Shown: positions 18,140 to 27,075 of the stretch, in pieces
Layout: each line of letters begins with the position of its first letter
Numbering within the stretch: position 1 is the first letter of the stretch
Source of the DNA: Acinetobacter courvalinii
GTDB taxonomy: Bacteria; Pseudomonadota; Gammaproteobacteria; Pseudomonadales; Moraxellaceae
Length of the DNA stretch: 64,000 nucleotides
Assembly: GCF_014635545.1 (NCBI RefSeq)
Contig: NZ_BMDA01000001.1
Span: 574,739 to 638,738, forward strand
Direction of reading: 5' to 3'
Notes under the pieces: generated by a model
Database searches by the model: none
The model's input: only the letters and a program-made list of their open reading frames with translations
What the model was told of the DNA's origin: nothing
Translations under genes and position numbers: made by a program

Positions 18140-19082
18140 AATATTAACCATTACTTTAAATCCTGCGATTGATGTCACACTTGAACTGGATGAATTGCGA
18201 GTGGGTGAGGTCAATCGCCAGCAACAGGTACAATCCCATGCTGCAGGTAAGGGACTCAATGTTGCACAGGTATTGCATGATCTTGGACATGAGCTGATTG
18301 TGTCGGGCTTTTTGGGGAAACAAAATCGGGCTTTGTTTGACCAGCATTTTCAGGCGATGCAGTTTGATAACCAATTCATCTATGTAGATGGTGAAACCCG
18401 CCAGAATATCAAGATTGCTGAACAGTCTGGACGAATGACCGATATTAATGCCAAGGGTTTTCGGGTGTCTGAGCATGATAAACAGGCCTTATTTGCGCGT
18501 ATTCAGGACTGTTCGCAACACGTCGATTATGTGGTGATTGCTGGCAGTCTGGCTCAGGGTTTTAGCATAGATGATTTCAAGTACCTGATCTCGATCTTAC
18601 ATAAACAGCACAAGCATGTTGCGATTGATAGCAGCGGGCAGGCCTTGGTGGCTGCGATTGAAATGAATCCGTGGATGATCAAACCCAATACCGATGAATT
18701 ACAGGAAAGTTTTGGTGAGGTGGTTGAAAATTTTTCCCAACAGCTTGCCTTGTTCCAGCGCTTAAATTGTCAGATTGAACATATTGTCATTTCGATGGGA
18801 GAAGCCGGTGTCAACTGGATCAATCCGGCACTGGCCTTGCATGCCAGTCCGCCTCAAGTCACTGTAAAAAGTACCGTCGGTGCAGGTGATTCATTACTGG
18901 CAGGCATGGTGCATGGCTTGGTAAGTAACATGACAGCTGAGCAAACCCTCAAAACGGCTACCGCCATTGCCAGTCATGCAGTGACGCAAGTCGGCTTTCG
19001 TGTGCCTGAAGCTCAGCGACTGGAAGCGCTAAAACAACAAACCATAATCAACACTTTGGATAAGTCTGATGCAAACAATTAA
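18132..19082 (+). CDS. fruK: 1-phosphofructokinase
   Basis: A 316-residue PfkB/ribokinase-family kinase that phosphorylates fructose 1-phosphate, the product of the fructose PTS, to fructose 1,6-bisphosphate in the cytoplasm. Seen: the N-terminal ITLNPAIDVTLEL typical of FruK/LacC, GKGLNVAQVL, and the C-terminal signature STVGAGDSLLAG with the catalytic aspartate. Overlaps of 8 bases with fruB and 14 bases with fruA indicate a tightly coupled three-gene operon. Confidence 0.96.
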   Translation: MAKILTITLNPAIDVTLELDELRVGEVNRQQQVQSHAAGKGLNVAQVLHDLGHELIVSGFLGKQNRALFDQHFQAMQFDNQFIYVDGETRQNIKIAEQSGRMTDINAKGFRVSEHDKQALFARIQDCSQHVDYVVIAGSLAQGFSIDDFKYLISILHKQHKHVAIDSSGQALVAAIEMNPWMIKPNTDELQESFGEVVENFSQQLALFQRLNCQIEHIVISMGEAGVNWINPALALHASPPQVTVKSTVGAGDSLLAGMVHGLVSNMTAEQTLKTATAIASHAVTQVGFRVPEAQRLEALKQQTIINTLDKSDANN

Positions 19083-20781
19083 ATCTGTTTTATTTGTGAT
19101 CAATTCGCAACAGTATGTCAATGCGTTGATTCTGGCAAAAAAACTGTCTCAGCTTGCGCAGCAGCAAGGCTATGACAGCGCGATCATTGCTGTGCAGGAT
19201 CAACTTCCTGAACAAGATTTTGATACGGCTGTTTTTATTGGCCAAGCACCCTCACAACTTGAGGCTTTTAATGATTATGCGGTTGCCACCATTTCATTGC
19301 AGCAAGCGATGGATAATGCCGAGCAGTCTTTGCAGGATGCTTTAAGCAAGACCACGACAGTTGCGCAATTGGCAACACAGCCAAATGCTCAGCCTCAGGC
19401 ACAGAATTTTGTTGCAGTGACGGCTTGTCCAACAGGTGTGGCACATACCTTTATGGCGGCAGAAGCATTACAACAGGGTGCAGCTAAATTGGGTTATCGC
19501 ATTCAGGTCGAAACACAAGGTTCGGTTGGTGCTAAAAATATCCTAACGGATGAAGCCATTGCTGCTGCGGATATTGTGATTCTTGCTACCGATATTGAAG
19601 TCAATACCGACCGCTTTGTCGGCAAACGTGTGTATCGTTGTGGTACAGGCTTTGCATTGAAGCAAACCGATAAGGCATTTGCGGAAGCAATCACGGAAGC
19701 CAAGCTTTTAGAATCCTCTAAACAAAACAGCCAAAAGACCAGTCAGGAGGCCAATAAGGAAAAAACAGGTGTCTATAAACACCTGTTAACTGGCGTATCC
19801 TTTATGTTGCCGATGGTGGTAGCGGGCGGTTTGCTTATCGCGCTATCCCTCTGTTTTGGACTGAATGCCGCAGAGCAGGCGGGAAGTCTGGCTGCTGTAT
19901 TAAAGCAGATTGGTGCGGCTGCTTTTAGCCTGATGGTGCCGATGCTTGCCGGATATATTGCTTATTCGATTGCAGATCGTCCGGGTCTGGCGCCAGGTCT
20001 GGTCGGTGGCCTCATCGCAACGCAATTAAATGCGGGCTTTTTAGGGGGGATCGTCGCTGGCTTTTTGGCAGGCTATATTGCCTTATTTCTGGCCAAAAAA
20101 ATCAAGCTTCCAACCAGTCTGGAAGCCTTAAAGCCGATTTTAATTGTGCCCTTATTGGGAACATTATCGGTCGGTCTGATCATGTTTTATGTGGTGGGGC
20201 ATCCGGTTGCGCAAATTTTTGAGATGATGAAGGACTTTCTCAACAATATGGGCACCACCAACGCCGTGCTGATGGGGATTGTGCTGGCTTCGATGATGTG
20301 TATTGATTTAGGCGGGCCGATTAATAAAGCCGCCTATGCCTTTACCGTGGGTTTGTTGACCACCAATACCTATATGCCAATGGCTGCGACCATGGCCGGA
20401 GGAATGGTGCCTGCGATTGGGATGGCGATTGCAACCCTGTTGGCAAAGCAAAAGTTTAATCAGAGTGAGCGAGATGCGGGTAAGGCTGCATTTGTGTTGG
20501 GCCTGTGCTTTATTTCCGAAGGGGCGATTCCCTTTGCAGCCAAAGATCCGATTCGGGTCATTCCAGCCTGTATTGCAGGTGGAGCAGTCACAGGTGCCTT
20601 GGTGGCATTATTCCATTGTGAATTGGTGACACCACATGGCGGCATTTTTGTATTACTGATTCCGAATGCGATTAGTCATGCCTGGCTCTATCTGGCAGCC
20701 ATTGCAATTGGCAGCGGTATTACCGGTGTAATTTATGCGCTATTAAAACGCCGTGAAGTGGTTGAGGTGCAGGCTGCCTAG
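19069..20781 (+). CDS. fruA: Fructose PTS permease, EIIBC component
   Basis: A 570-residue membrane permease that imports fructose and releases fructose 1-phosphate. The first roughly 100 residues form a IIB-like domain without an active cysteine. A functional IIB domain follows with the phospho-cysteine Cys120 in TACPTGVAHTFMAAE. From about residue 235 on, the IIC membrane domain has multiple helices, including FMLPMVVAGGLLIALSL and the substrate-site region CFISEGAIPFAAKDP. The B-prime-B-C arrangement matches E. coli FruA. It is the last gene of the operon and is followed by a terminator. Confidence 0.96.
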   Translation: MQTIKSVLFVINSQQYVNALILAKKLSQLAQQQGYDSAIIAVQDQLPEQDFDTAVFIGQAPSQLEAFNDYAVATISLQQAMDNAEQSLQDALSKTTTVAQLATQPNAQPQAQNFVAVTACPTGVAHTFMAAEALQQGAAKLGYRIQVETQGSVGAKNILTDEAIAAADIVILATDIEVNTDRFVGKRVYRCGTGFALKQTDKAFAEAITEAKLLESSKQNSQKTSQEANKEKTGVYKHLLTGVSFMLPMVVAGGLLIALSLCFGLNAAEQAGSLAAVLKQIGAAAFSLMVPMLAGYIAYSIADRPGLAPGLVGGLIATQLNAGFLGGIVAGFLAGYIALFLAKKIKLPTSLEALKPILIVPLLGTLSVGLIMFYVVGHPVAQIFEMMKDFLNNMGTTNAVLMGIVLASMMCIDLGGPINKAAYAFTVGLLTTNTYMPMAATMAGGMVPAIGMAIATLLAKQKFNQSERDAGKAAFVLGLCFISEGAIPFAAKDPIRVIPACIAGGAVTGALVALFHCELVTPHGGIFVLLIPNAISHAWLYLAAIAIGSGITGVIYALLKRREVVEVQAA

Positions 20782-20810
20782 GCTTTGCTTCCTATCCATT
20801 AAAATATATA

Positions 20811-20845
20811 AGGTAGATTATTGGGCACAATGATCTACCTTTTTT
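20811..20845 (+). terminator. Rho-independent terminator of the fru operon
   Basis: An 8-base-pair stem AGGTAGAT/ATCTACCT with a 14-base loop is followed by a run of six T, 29 bases after the fruA stop. Confidence 0.8.
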
Positions 20846-20966
20846 ATGTGTCATTACCTCTAGATTACATTAATCAATGCATCGAAAATCACAGCGAGTT
20901 GTTGTGTTAATTCAATGAATTTTATCTTTCATTTGCCAGCCGTTATTTCATTCAATCATCAATTAT

Positions 20967-20981
20967 TGTTATGATATAACA
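20967..20981. promoter_or_regulatory. Zur-box-like palindrome overlapping the promoter of the DUF1624 gene
   Basis: TGTTATGATATAACA is an almost perfect inverted repeat (6 matched pairs around a 3-base centre), 24 bases before the ATG at 21006. It resembles the gamma-proteobacterial Zur operator core TGTTATANTATAACA. TATGAT within it could also serve as a -10 element, so chance similarity caused by an AT-rich promoter is possible. Confidence 0.45.
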
Positions 20982-21005
20982 TAACTTTAATTTATTTATG
21001 ATTTT

Positions 21006-22154
21006 ATGTCTGATTTATCTCAACGTTTACAAGCAATTGATGCACTAAGAGGGTTAGTGATTCTAATCATGATGGTTGATCATGTACGGGAAACCTTTTA
21101 CCTGCATCATCAAGTCCCAGATCCGATGGTGATTTCTGAAACAGAAGGATCACTGTTTTTTAGCCGAGTTTTAGCCCATCTTTGTGCACCCGTTTTTGTA
21201 GTGTTGACCGGTTTATCTGCTTATCTCTATCAGGCCAAGAACAATAGTATTGCGATGACGCGCGAATTTTTGTTGAAACGCGGTTTATTTTTAATTGGAC
21301 TTGAACTACTAATTGTCAATTTCGCGTGGACAGGTAAATTCCCGCCCGATGTGATTTATTTACAAGTCATTTGGGCGATTGGTTTTAGTATGATTGCCTT
21401 GGCATTACTCATTGGCTTGCCACAAAAACTGCTGTGGGGCATCAGTTTGCTGATCATTTTTGGGCATAATTTAATGGACCATATTTCATTCGCACAGAGT
21501 TCAGTGATGAATGCGATATGGTTGGTCTTACATGAACGGGGCTGGATCAACTTTGGAGAGGTACTACGGGTCAGAACATCGTATCCCGTGTTGCCCTGGA
21601 TTGGCGTGATTACTTTAGGTTATTGTCTTGGCCATGTTGTTTTTGGCAAACCGAAGACGACTCAGCAAAAGAATCGTATGCTCTTCACTTTTGGGTTGAT
21701 GGGCATTGCTTTATTTTTCGTGTTAAGGGGGCTTAACATTTATGGTGACCAAGCTTGGGAAATGATGCCAACGTGGAGTGAAACATTGATGAGTTTCCTG
21801 AACCTGACCAAATATCCACCTTCATTATTTTTCATTTTATGGAATGTGGGTATCGGGCTTATTATTCTGGTCTTATTACAGAAGATTGAAACCAAAAACT
21901 GGGTCAAGCCTTTAATCATCTTTGGCTCTGTACCAATGTTTTTCTACATCGTGCATTTATTTGTGCTTAAAGCCTTATATGTCATTGCTGTAGGTATTTG
22001 GGGACATAATTATGGCGATTATTATGGCGTAGATCACATGGCGACAGTGTGGGGGATTGCTGTGATTTTAAGCATTGTTTTATATCCGGCGATGCTGAAA
22101 TTCTCTTCCTTTAAACATCGTAATAAGCATATTCCGTTGCTTAAATATTTTTAG
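21006..22154 (+). CDS. DUF1624 / heparan-alpha-glucosaminide acetyltransferase-like membrane protein
   Basis: A 382-residue inner-membrane protein with about ten hydrophobic segments. The N-terminal RLQAIDALRGLVILIMMVDH is characteristic of DUF1624 / COG3503 proteins, which are related to acyltransferase-3-like and HGSNAT membrane acetyltransferases. The substrate is unknown. It stands alone between the fru operon terminator and a bidirectional terminator, with its own AT-rich promoter carrying a Zur-like palindrome. If that site is real, the gene would be induced by zinc limitation. Confidence 0.8.
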   Translation: MSDLSQRLQAIDALRGLVILIMMVDHVRETFYLHHQVPDPMVISETEGSLFFSRVLAHLCAPVFVVLTGLSAYLYQAKNNSIAMTREFLLKRGLFLIGLELLIVNFAWTGKFPPDVIYLQVIWAIGFSMIALALLIGLPQKLLWGISLLIIFGHNLMDHISFAQSSVMNAIWLVLHERGWINFGEVLRVRTSYPVLPWIGVITLGYCLGHVVFGKPKTTQQKNRMLFTFGLMGIALFFVLRGLNIYGDQAWEMMPTWSETLMSFLNLTKYPPSLFFILWNVGIGLIILVLLQKIETKNWVKPLIIFGSVPMFFYIVHLFVLKALYVIAVGIWGHNYGDYYGVDHMATVWGIAVILSIVLYPAMLKFSSFKHRNKHIPLLKYF

Positions 22155-22220
22155 TTTATTGAAAATAGAGTTGTTTTTTCATATTCAGTTTGAATGAGAT
22201 CGACTATTTAAAGATTCAGA

Positions 22221-22252
22221 AAAACCTCTTGTCTAAGCCAAGAGGTTTTTTT
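22221..22252. terminator. Bidirectional terminator between DUF1624 gene and yghU
   Basis: A perfect 11-base-pair stem AAAACCTCTTG/CAAGAGGTTTT with loop TCTAAGC and a seven-T tail at 22246-22252. The A run on the other side serves the convergent yghU gene. Confidence 0.88.
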
Positions 22253-22256
22253 ACTT

Positions 22257-23108
22257 TCATTGCAACTTATCTTGGGTTTTGGTCTCAAAGTCACTGGCAT
22301 CATGCCGCTCATGCAGTTGACTGGCTAAATCGCCAAAAGTACGATTCACCATACGACCACGTTGTACCGCAGGACGCGCGAGAATGGCGTCGGCCCAACG
22401 TTGCACATGTTTATACTGATCGACGCTTAAAAACTCATCCGCATTATAAACCCAACCTTTGATAACGCTGCCATACCACGGAAAAGCTGCAATATCGGCA
22501 ATGCTATATTCCTGACCTGCGAGGTATTCGTGCTTTGCTAAATGTTGGTCTAATACATCCAGTAAACGTTTAGTCTCCATCGCAAAACGGTTAATCGCAT
22601 ATTCAATTTTTACGGGCGCATAGGCATAAAAATGTCCTAAACCACCACCAATATACGGTGCGCTGCCCATTTGCCAGAATAACCAGTTTAAACATTCGGT
22701 GCGTGCAGCAATGTCAGTGGGAATAAAGGCTTTAAATTTTTCCGCCAGATAGAGCAGGATTGAACCTGATTCAAATACCCTCAGTGGTGGATTTTGACTA
22801 TGATCCACCAAGGCGGGAATCTTAGAGTTCGGGTTAATTTCAACGAAGCCGCTACCGAATTGCTGACCTTCACCAATTTTGATTAACCATGCGTCGTATT
22901 CAGCCCCGACATGTCCAAGCGCGAGTAATTCTTCCAATAGAATCGTGACTTTTTGTCCGTTCGGAGTGGCAAGTGAATATAACTGTAATGGGTGCTTTCC
23001 GACCGGAAGCTTGTGCTCATAGCGACTCCCTGAGGTGGGCTGGTTTAGATCGGTCTTTTCTCCAGTCCATTGCCAGACTTGCGGCGGAATGTAATCTGAA
23101 TCCTTCAT
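22257..23108 (-). CDS. yghU: YghU-like glutathione S-transferase / disulfide reductase
   Basis: A 283-residue cytoplasmic protein of the Nu-class GST family. The N-terminal extension before the thioredoxin-like domain (YIPPQVWQW) and the segment PLQLYSLATPNGQKVTILLEEL followed by NPNSKIPALVD and ESGSILLYLAEKF match YghU, which reduces small disulfides using bound glutathione. The all-alpha C-terminal domain with YSIADIAAFPW is present. It is a single-gene unit, convergent with the DUF1624 gene. Confidence 0.9.
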   Translation of the reverse strand: MKDSDYIPPQVWQWTGEKTDLNQPTSGSRYEHKLPVGKHPLQLYSLATPNGQKVTILLEELLALGHVGAEYDAWLIKIGEGQQFGSGFVEINPNSKIPALVDHSQNPPLRVFESGSILLYLAEKFKAFIPTDIAARTECLNWLFWQMGSAPYIGGGLGHFYAYAPVKIEYAINRFAMETKRLLDVLDQHLAKHEYLAGQEYSIADIAAFPWYGSVIKGWVYNADEFLSVDQYKHVQRWADAILARPAVQRGRMVNRTFGDLASQLHERHDASDFETKTQDKLQ

Positions 23109-23224
23109 TTTTATTGGCCATATGCTGAATTGATGAATTCAGTGTAGGTGAGCCAGCGCAGGATTGAGTGGTTTTTTTGTGGCAAAACTTTAACCGTTTT
23201 TGAATAAACAAGACTGAAGCCTGA

Positions 23225-24139
23225 TTAATCAGATTTTGATGGCATGATCTGAAAGTGTTGATCAATCACATGCAGCCAGGCCTGTACTGCCGGAGAGACA
23301 GGCAGATTCTTTTTCCATGCCATAGCCAGATGCCACTGAATATTTGGCTTTTCAAGTGGAATGGCGGCAAACAAATCGGGATCGAGCATGTCGGTATAAT
23401 ATTGCGGTAACAGGGCAATGCCCATACGTTGCAGCACCATATCTGCCAGCAGGTTCCATTGACTGGTTCGGCAGGCAATGCTTGGGTAGAAACCATGCTG
23501 TTCACAGGCATCCAGAATAATACGATTCAGCGAGAAGTTTTCAGGAAACATCAAAAAGGACTGATGTTGTAATTCTTCCAAGTGTATTTTCTTGCGTGTT
23601 GCCCAGGTCGCATCACGCCGTAATAACACCATCAAAGGATAGTTACATAATTCAATGCTATTAAAAATCTGCTGGTCAAAAGGGTGCAGCAACACGCCTA
23701 CGTCCAGTTCATTATTTAATAACGCCTGTTCAATTCCTTTGGAACCGACCTCAAGAAAGGCAAGCTCGATCTCTGGCCATTGTTGATGATAATCAAACAG
23801 GGCGGTAGTCAGCAGTTGCGAGCCTAAAGGGGGTACACCCAACTTTAAAGTGCCTGTTTTTAGTTGCTGATAATTTTCGATTTCCAGAAAAATATTTTGT
23901 TCTGCTTGAAGAAGTTCGAGTGCATGCTGATAGATGCGCTGGCCAATTTCCGTCAGTTCAACCTGTCTTTTTCTGCCATGTTCAGGTTTGACCAAAAGCT
24001 GTACCTGCAGTTGTTCTTCCAACTGCTGCAAGATTTTACTGATGGTCGGTTGGGTCAGATAAAGCTGTTCAGCGGTACGGGTAAAACTTTTGGTTTTGAC
24101 CAGCGTGACAAAGCATTGTAGTGATTTGAAGGAAAGCAT
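23225..24139 (-). CDS. LysR-family regulator, CidR-like
   Basis: A LysR-type regulator of 304 residues from ATG 24139; ATG 24169 would add 10 residues and cannot be excluded because neither start has a strong ribosome-binding site. The N-terminal winged helix reads FTRTAEQLYLTQPTISKILQQLEEQL. The ligand-binding domain begins near TGTLKLGVPPLGS, a segment seen in CidR/YwbI-type regulators. It is divergent from the cidA/cidB-like pair, the typical arrangement for a regulator of holin-like genes that senses an overflow metabolite such as acetate or pyruvate. Regulation of cidAB is inferred from position. Confidence 0.88.
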   Translation of the reverse strand: MLSFKSLQCFVTLVKTKSFTRTAEQLYLTQPTISKILQQLEEQLQVQLLVKPEHGRKRQVELTEIGQRIYQHALELLQAEQNIFLEIENYQQLKTGTLKLGVPPLGSQLLTTALFDYHQQWPEIELAFLEVGSKGIEQALLNNELDVGVLLHPFDQQIFNSIELCNYPLMVLLRRDATWATRKKIHLEELQHQSFLMFPENFSLNRIILDACEQHGFYPSIACRTSQWNLLADMVLQRMGIALLPQYYTDMLDPDLFAAIPLEKPNIQWHLAMAWKKNLPVSPAVQAWLHVIDQHFQIMPSKSD

Positions 24140-24178
24140 AATGAATGTAATATTATTCCATTTAGGCATAATATTAAC

Positions 24179-24191
24179 ATGAATAATTCAT
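24179..24191. promoter_or_regulatory. Candidate LysR operator in the lysR-cidA intergenic region
   Basis: ATGAATAATTCAT is a perfect 13-base palindrome; with the next base it also contains the T-N11-A pattern of LysR sites (T at 24180, A at 24192). It lies 40 bases from the regulator start and 60 bases from cidA. Confidence 0.4.
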
Positions 24192-24250
24192 ATTTTCCGA
24201 GTAGTACTGGGCTAGCATAATGAGGTAATTCACCAATTTATTTGCTTGTC

Positions 24251-24682
24251 ATGAGTACTGAATCCACTTCTGCAACGTTCTCTCCCAAAAGCTTGTTCGC
24301 ATTGCTCAAACAGATTTTAATTCTGGCGGCTTTTTGGGGCGCAGGCTATATTCTGCATCAACAAATCGGTGTCCCGATCTCCGCAGGGATTTTAGGCATG
24401 TTGTTATTGCTGATCTGTCTGTTTCTAAAACTGATTAAAATCGAGCAGGTGGTCATGGGGGCTACGGTGGTTTTAGGCGAGTTATTGCTGTTTTTTGTGC
24501 CTGTGGTTGTTGCCGTAGTCCAGTACAAAACCTTATTTATGACTGAAGGCTGGCAGATTGTCCTGAGTATTGCCTTAGGCACAATTCTGGTGATGTTGAG
24601 CACCTGTCTCACCATTCATTATTACAATCGCCTCAAAAGCTATCTGCAAACACGTAAACCTTTCCAGCATAAGCATATCTAA
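24251..24682 (+). CDS. CidA/LrgA-family holin-like protein
   Basis: A small membrane protein of 143 residues from ATG 24251; an upstream TTG at 24242 would add 3 residues. It has four hydrophobic segments and the LrgA/CidA features ILILAAFWGAGYILHQ and the conserved PxSAGILGMLLLL-like segment IGVPISAGILGMLLL. Family members act as holin-like inner-membrane proteins linked to murein hydrolase release, or to overflow metabolite transport. It lies 11 bases before its usual partner. Confidence 0.9.
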   Translation: MSTESTSATFSPKSLFALLKQILILAAFWGAGYILHQQIGVPISAGILGMLLLLICLFLKLIKIEQVVMGATVVLGELLLFFVPVVVAVVQYKTLFMTEGWQIVLSIALGTILVMLSTCLTIHYYNRLKSYLQTRKPFQHKHI

Positions 24683-24693
24683 AGGCATTTCAC

Positions 24694-25383
24694 ATGAATA
24701 TCTGGTCAATCCTCTGTCTGATCTGGACCTTGGTCGCCTATGTGGTTGCAAAACGTCTCTATCAGAAACATCCTAAATTGTGGTTTTCTCCCGCGATTAG
24801 TGTGCCGGTGCTCACGATTGTATTGATGGCGATTTTTGGTATTTCCTATCAGACTTATGCCCAAGATACGCAATGGATCGTGAATTTGCTTGGACCCGCA
24901 ACAGTTGCCTTTGCTGTGCCTATTTACCGTTATCGCGATACTATCCGTAAAAACCTGGGGGTGTTATCCATCGCGATCATTGTCGGCATGAGTGTTGGGG
25001 TAATGTCGGCTTATGAGATGGCGCAACTGTTTCATTTCAGTCCCGAAGTCACCAACAGTTTGATGGCCCGTTCAATTTCAACACCTTTTGCGATGATTCT
25101 CGCTGAAGATATTCATGGTTCGGCTGCACTGGTGTCGCTATTTACCGTAATTACCGGCTTGGTCGGGATGATTTGTGGTGATGCCATTTTAGCATTCACC
25201 AAAATCCGTTCAGCGGTAGCCAATGGTGCCGCATTCGGTAATGCAGCTCATGGTTTTGGTACAGCTCGGGCGCAGCAACGTAATAGTGAGGAAGGGGTGA
25301 TTGCCAGTTTAACCATGGTGATTGCGGGTATCCTGATGGTATTGGTCGGGCCATTTGCCATTCACCTATGGTTATTAATTTAA
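24694..25383 (+). CDS. CidB/LrgB-family protein
   Basis: A 229-residue polytopic membrane protein of the LrgB/CidB family. The diagnostic central segment AFAVPIYRYRDTIRKN, followed by SISTPFAMILAEDIHGSAAL and the C-terminal GAAFGNAAHGFGTARAQ, is intact. It is paired with the CidA-like gene upstream behind AAAGG. Together they form the holin-like module probably controlled by the divergent LysR gene. Confidence 0.92.
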   Translation: MNIWSILCLIWTLVAYVVAKRLYQKHPKLWFSPAISVPVLTIVLMAIFGISYQTYAQDTQWIVNLLGPATVAFAVPIYRYRDTIRKNLGVLSIAIIVGMSVGVMSAYEMAQLFHFSPEVTNSLMARSISTPFAMILAEDIHGSAALVSLFTVITGLVGMICGDAILAFTKIRSAVANGAAFGNAAHGFGTARAQQRNSEEGVIASLTMVIAGILMVLVGPFAIHLWLLI

Positions 25384-25464
25384 GTCTTGAATTGACTGTT
25401 ACATAAGAAAATAGGGCATGAGTCAAAGCTGATTATTAATCACAGCAAGTGGCTTTTGGGTTCT

Positions 25465-25668
25465 CTATGACTCACTGTCCTTAAAGGTTTCATTCAAGGC
25501 CTGTTGCACTGCATCAACTCTGGATTTACAGGCTTTATAAGCCGTCATTGATTCTTCGACGATTTTCATTAAATTATCAATATCCGGTTGTTCCTGCGCT
25601 TCCAGTAGTTCGGCATTGTTTTTTAATAATGCATAACCGTCTTTAAAGCTTAGTTCTTTCTTCGTCAT
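25465..25668 (-). CDS. xseB: Exodeoxyribonuclease VII small subunit
   Basis: A 67-residue acidic helical protein with the XseB pattern: LSFKDGYALLKNNAELLEAQEQPDIDNLMKIVEE, near the usual small-subunit length. Several copies bind the extended helix of XseA to form exonuclease VII, which degrades single-stranded DNA. ATG 25668 has GAGG 9 bases upstream. The gene overlaps the 3-prime end of xseA by 26 bases, indicating translational coupling. Confidence 0.9.
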   Translation of the reverse strand: MTKKELSFKDGYALLKNNAELLEAQEQPDIDNLMKIVEESMTAYKACKSRVDAVQQALNETFKDSES

Positions 25669-26920
25669 GATCAATCACCTCGGTAAGCTGGGCATGGATA
25701 TAGCCATCCTGCATTTCAATTGATAGGGATGAACTCGCTTGATGGATAGAGCGAATCGCCTTGTTTTCACTACGGACAATGCCATAACCCTTGGCGAGTA
25801 CGTTTCTCGGGTTTTGCAATAAAGTTTCCCGCATCAAGGTTTCGATTTGAGTCGAGGCTGTTTTGAGTTGCTGCTTGGCAAAATATTGTAGCGTTGATCT
25901 GGCAACCTGAAGCTGCATATGGCTGGTGCTGATCTGGTTCTCAGCCTGTGACCTGATACGATGAATCAACTGCTCATTCTGGCTTTGATAAGCCGTAATT
26001 TGATGTTGGGTAAGCAATTTGATGCTTTGAAAATTTTCCATCACCTCTACAGAACGTTCCGAGATCAAATTGCGGATCCCGGCAATCACCTTACTTGGCG
26101 TATCGAAGGAACGATGCGCAATTTCATCTAAAATGGTTCGATCTTTTTCATGTCCAATCCCGACCCAAATCGGTACTTTGCGTTTACATAGCAGGGCGGC
26201 CAGATCATAGTCATTTAAATAGGCCAGATCGTTAACTGCACCGCCACCTCGAATGATCACGATCAGGTCGGGCGGAATGGTGTAATCTGCTGCCCATTGA
26301 CGGAGTCCTGTGCCTAGGGATTCCATAATGCTATTGGCTGCTGTATTTCCCTGAAAAGTCGCGGTGTGATAGACAAAAGTGCAGACACCTGCTTGCTGTA
26401 ATGCGTCGGCATCTTTCTTGAAGTCACCTAAGCCGGCTGCATTTTCAGGTGCAATCACCAATACATGCTCAATATCAAACGGTGTAGGAAGCGCTTTATT
26501 CAGAGCAAGTAAACCTTCACTGCTGAGTCTGGCCAGGATTTGCTGATAACGTTTGGCAATATCACCGAGGGTAAAACTTGAGTCGATATCTTCAATATTG
26601 ACAGAGAAGCCGTATTGCGGATCGAAGCGAGCTTTAATTTTAATCAGTACATTCAAATCTCTGGATAGCTCAATACCACTTTCACGCTCGAACTTCAGCA
26701 CGATTTTTACGGCAGTAAATTTCCAGATCGTGGCTTTACAGCTGGCAATAACTTTGTCGGTGTCCTGTTCTTTTTCAGCCAGTTCAAGGTAATAATGTCC
26801 ACCTTTGATACTGAGATTGCGAATCTCGGCTTTCACCCAGACTGGCTCGTCAAAGGTCAGGCGAATGATTTCCTGTACGGTTGCTAGATAATCGCTTAGA
26901 GAAAGTTGCGGTTCAGACAT
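25643..26920 (-). CDS. xseA: Exodeoxyribonuclease VII large subunit
   Basis: A 425-residue protein from ATG 26920; the frame is open further upstream to 27025, but the family normally starts with the segment SLSDYLATVQEIIRLTF. An N-terminal OB-fold (VWVKAEIRNLSIKGGHYYLELAE) binds DNA. The catalytic domain contains the DLIVIIRGGGAVNDLAYLNDYDLA and GIGHEKDRTILDEIAHRSFDTPSKV regions. A long helical segment and the C-terminal NVLAKGYGIV follow. It forms exonuclease VII with XseB. The spacing to xseB is unusual in that the two genes overlap. Confidence 0.94.
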   Translation of the reverse strand: MSEPQLSLSDYLATVQEIIRLTFDEPVWVKAEIRNLSIKGGHYYLELAEKEQDTDKVIASCKATIWKFTAVKIVLKFERESGIELSRDLNVLIKIKARFDPQYGFSVNIEDIDSSFTLGDIAKRYQQILARLSSEGLLALNKALPTPFDIEHVLVIAPENAAGLGDFKKDADALQQAGVCTFVYHTATFQGNTAANSIMESLGTGLRQWAADYTIPPDLIVIIRGGGAVNDLAYLNDYDLAALLCKRKVPIWVGIGHEKDRTILDEIAHRSFDTPSKVIAGIRNLISERSVEVMENFQSIKLLTQHQITAYQSQNEQLIHRIRSQAENQISTSHMQLQVARSTLQYFAKQQLKTASTQIETLMRETLLQNPRNVLAKGYGIVRSENKAIRSIHQASSSLSIEMQDGYIHAQLTEVIDHDEERTKL

Positions 26921-27019
26921 TAGGTCGGACAATGAATAGGATAGGGCTATAGTAGCAAATGGATTAACCTGATAACAAATCAGACCCATCTTGTTTTTAT
27001 ATATTTTTGATAAGACATA

Positions 27020-27060
27020 ACGCATCTACAGTCTATTTTTAAAGATTACCGTAGATGCGT
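27020..27060 (-). terminator. Hairpin after the aroP-like gene
   Basis: ACGCATCTAC and GTAGATGCGT form a perfect 10-base-pair stem with a 21-base AT-rich loop, just beyond the stop of the minus-strand permease gene. There is no strong T run, so this is a likely but not classical terminator. Confidence 0.45.
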
Positions 27061-27075
27061 ATTGTGAGGTAGATA

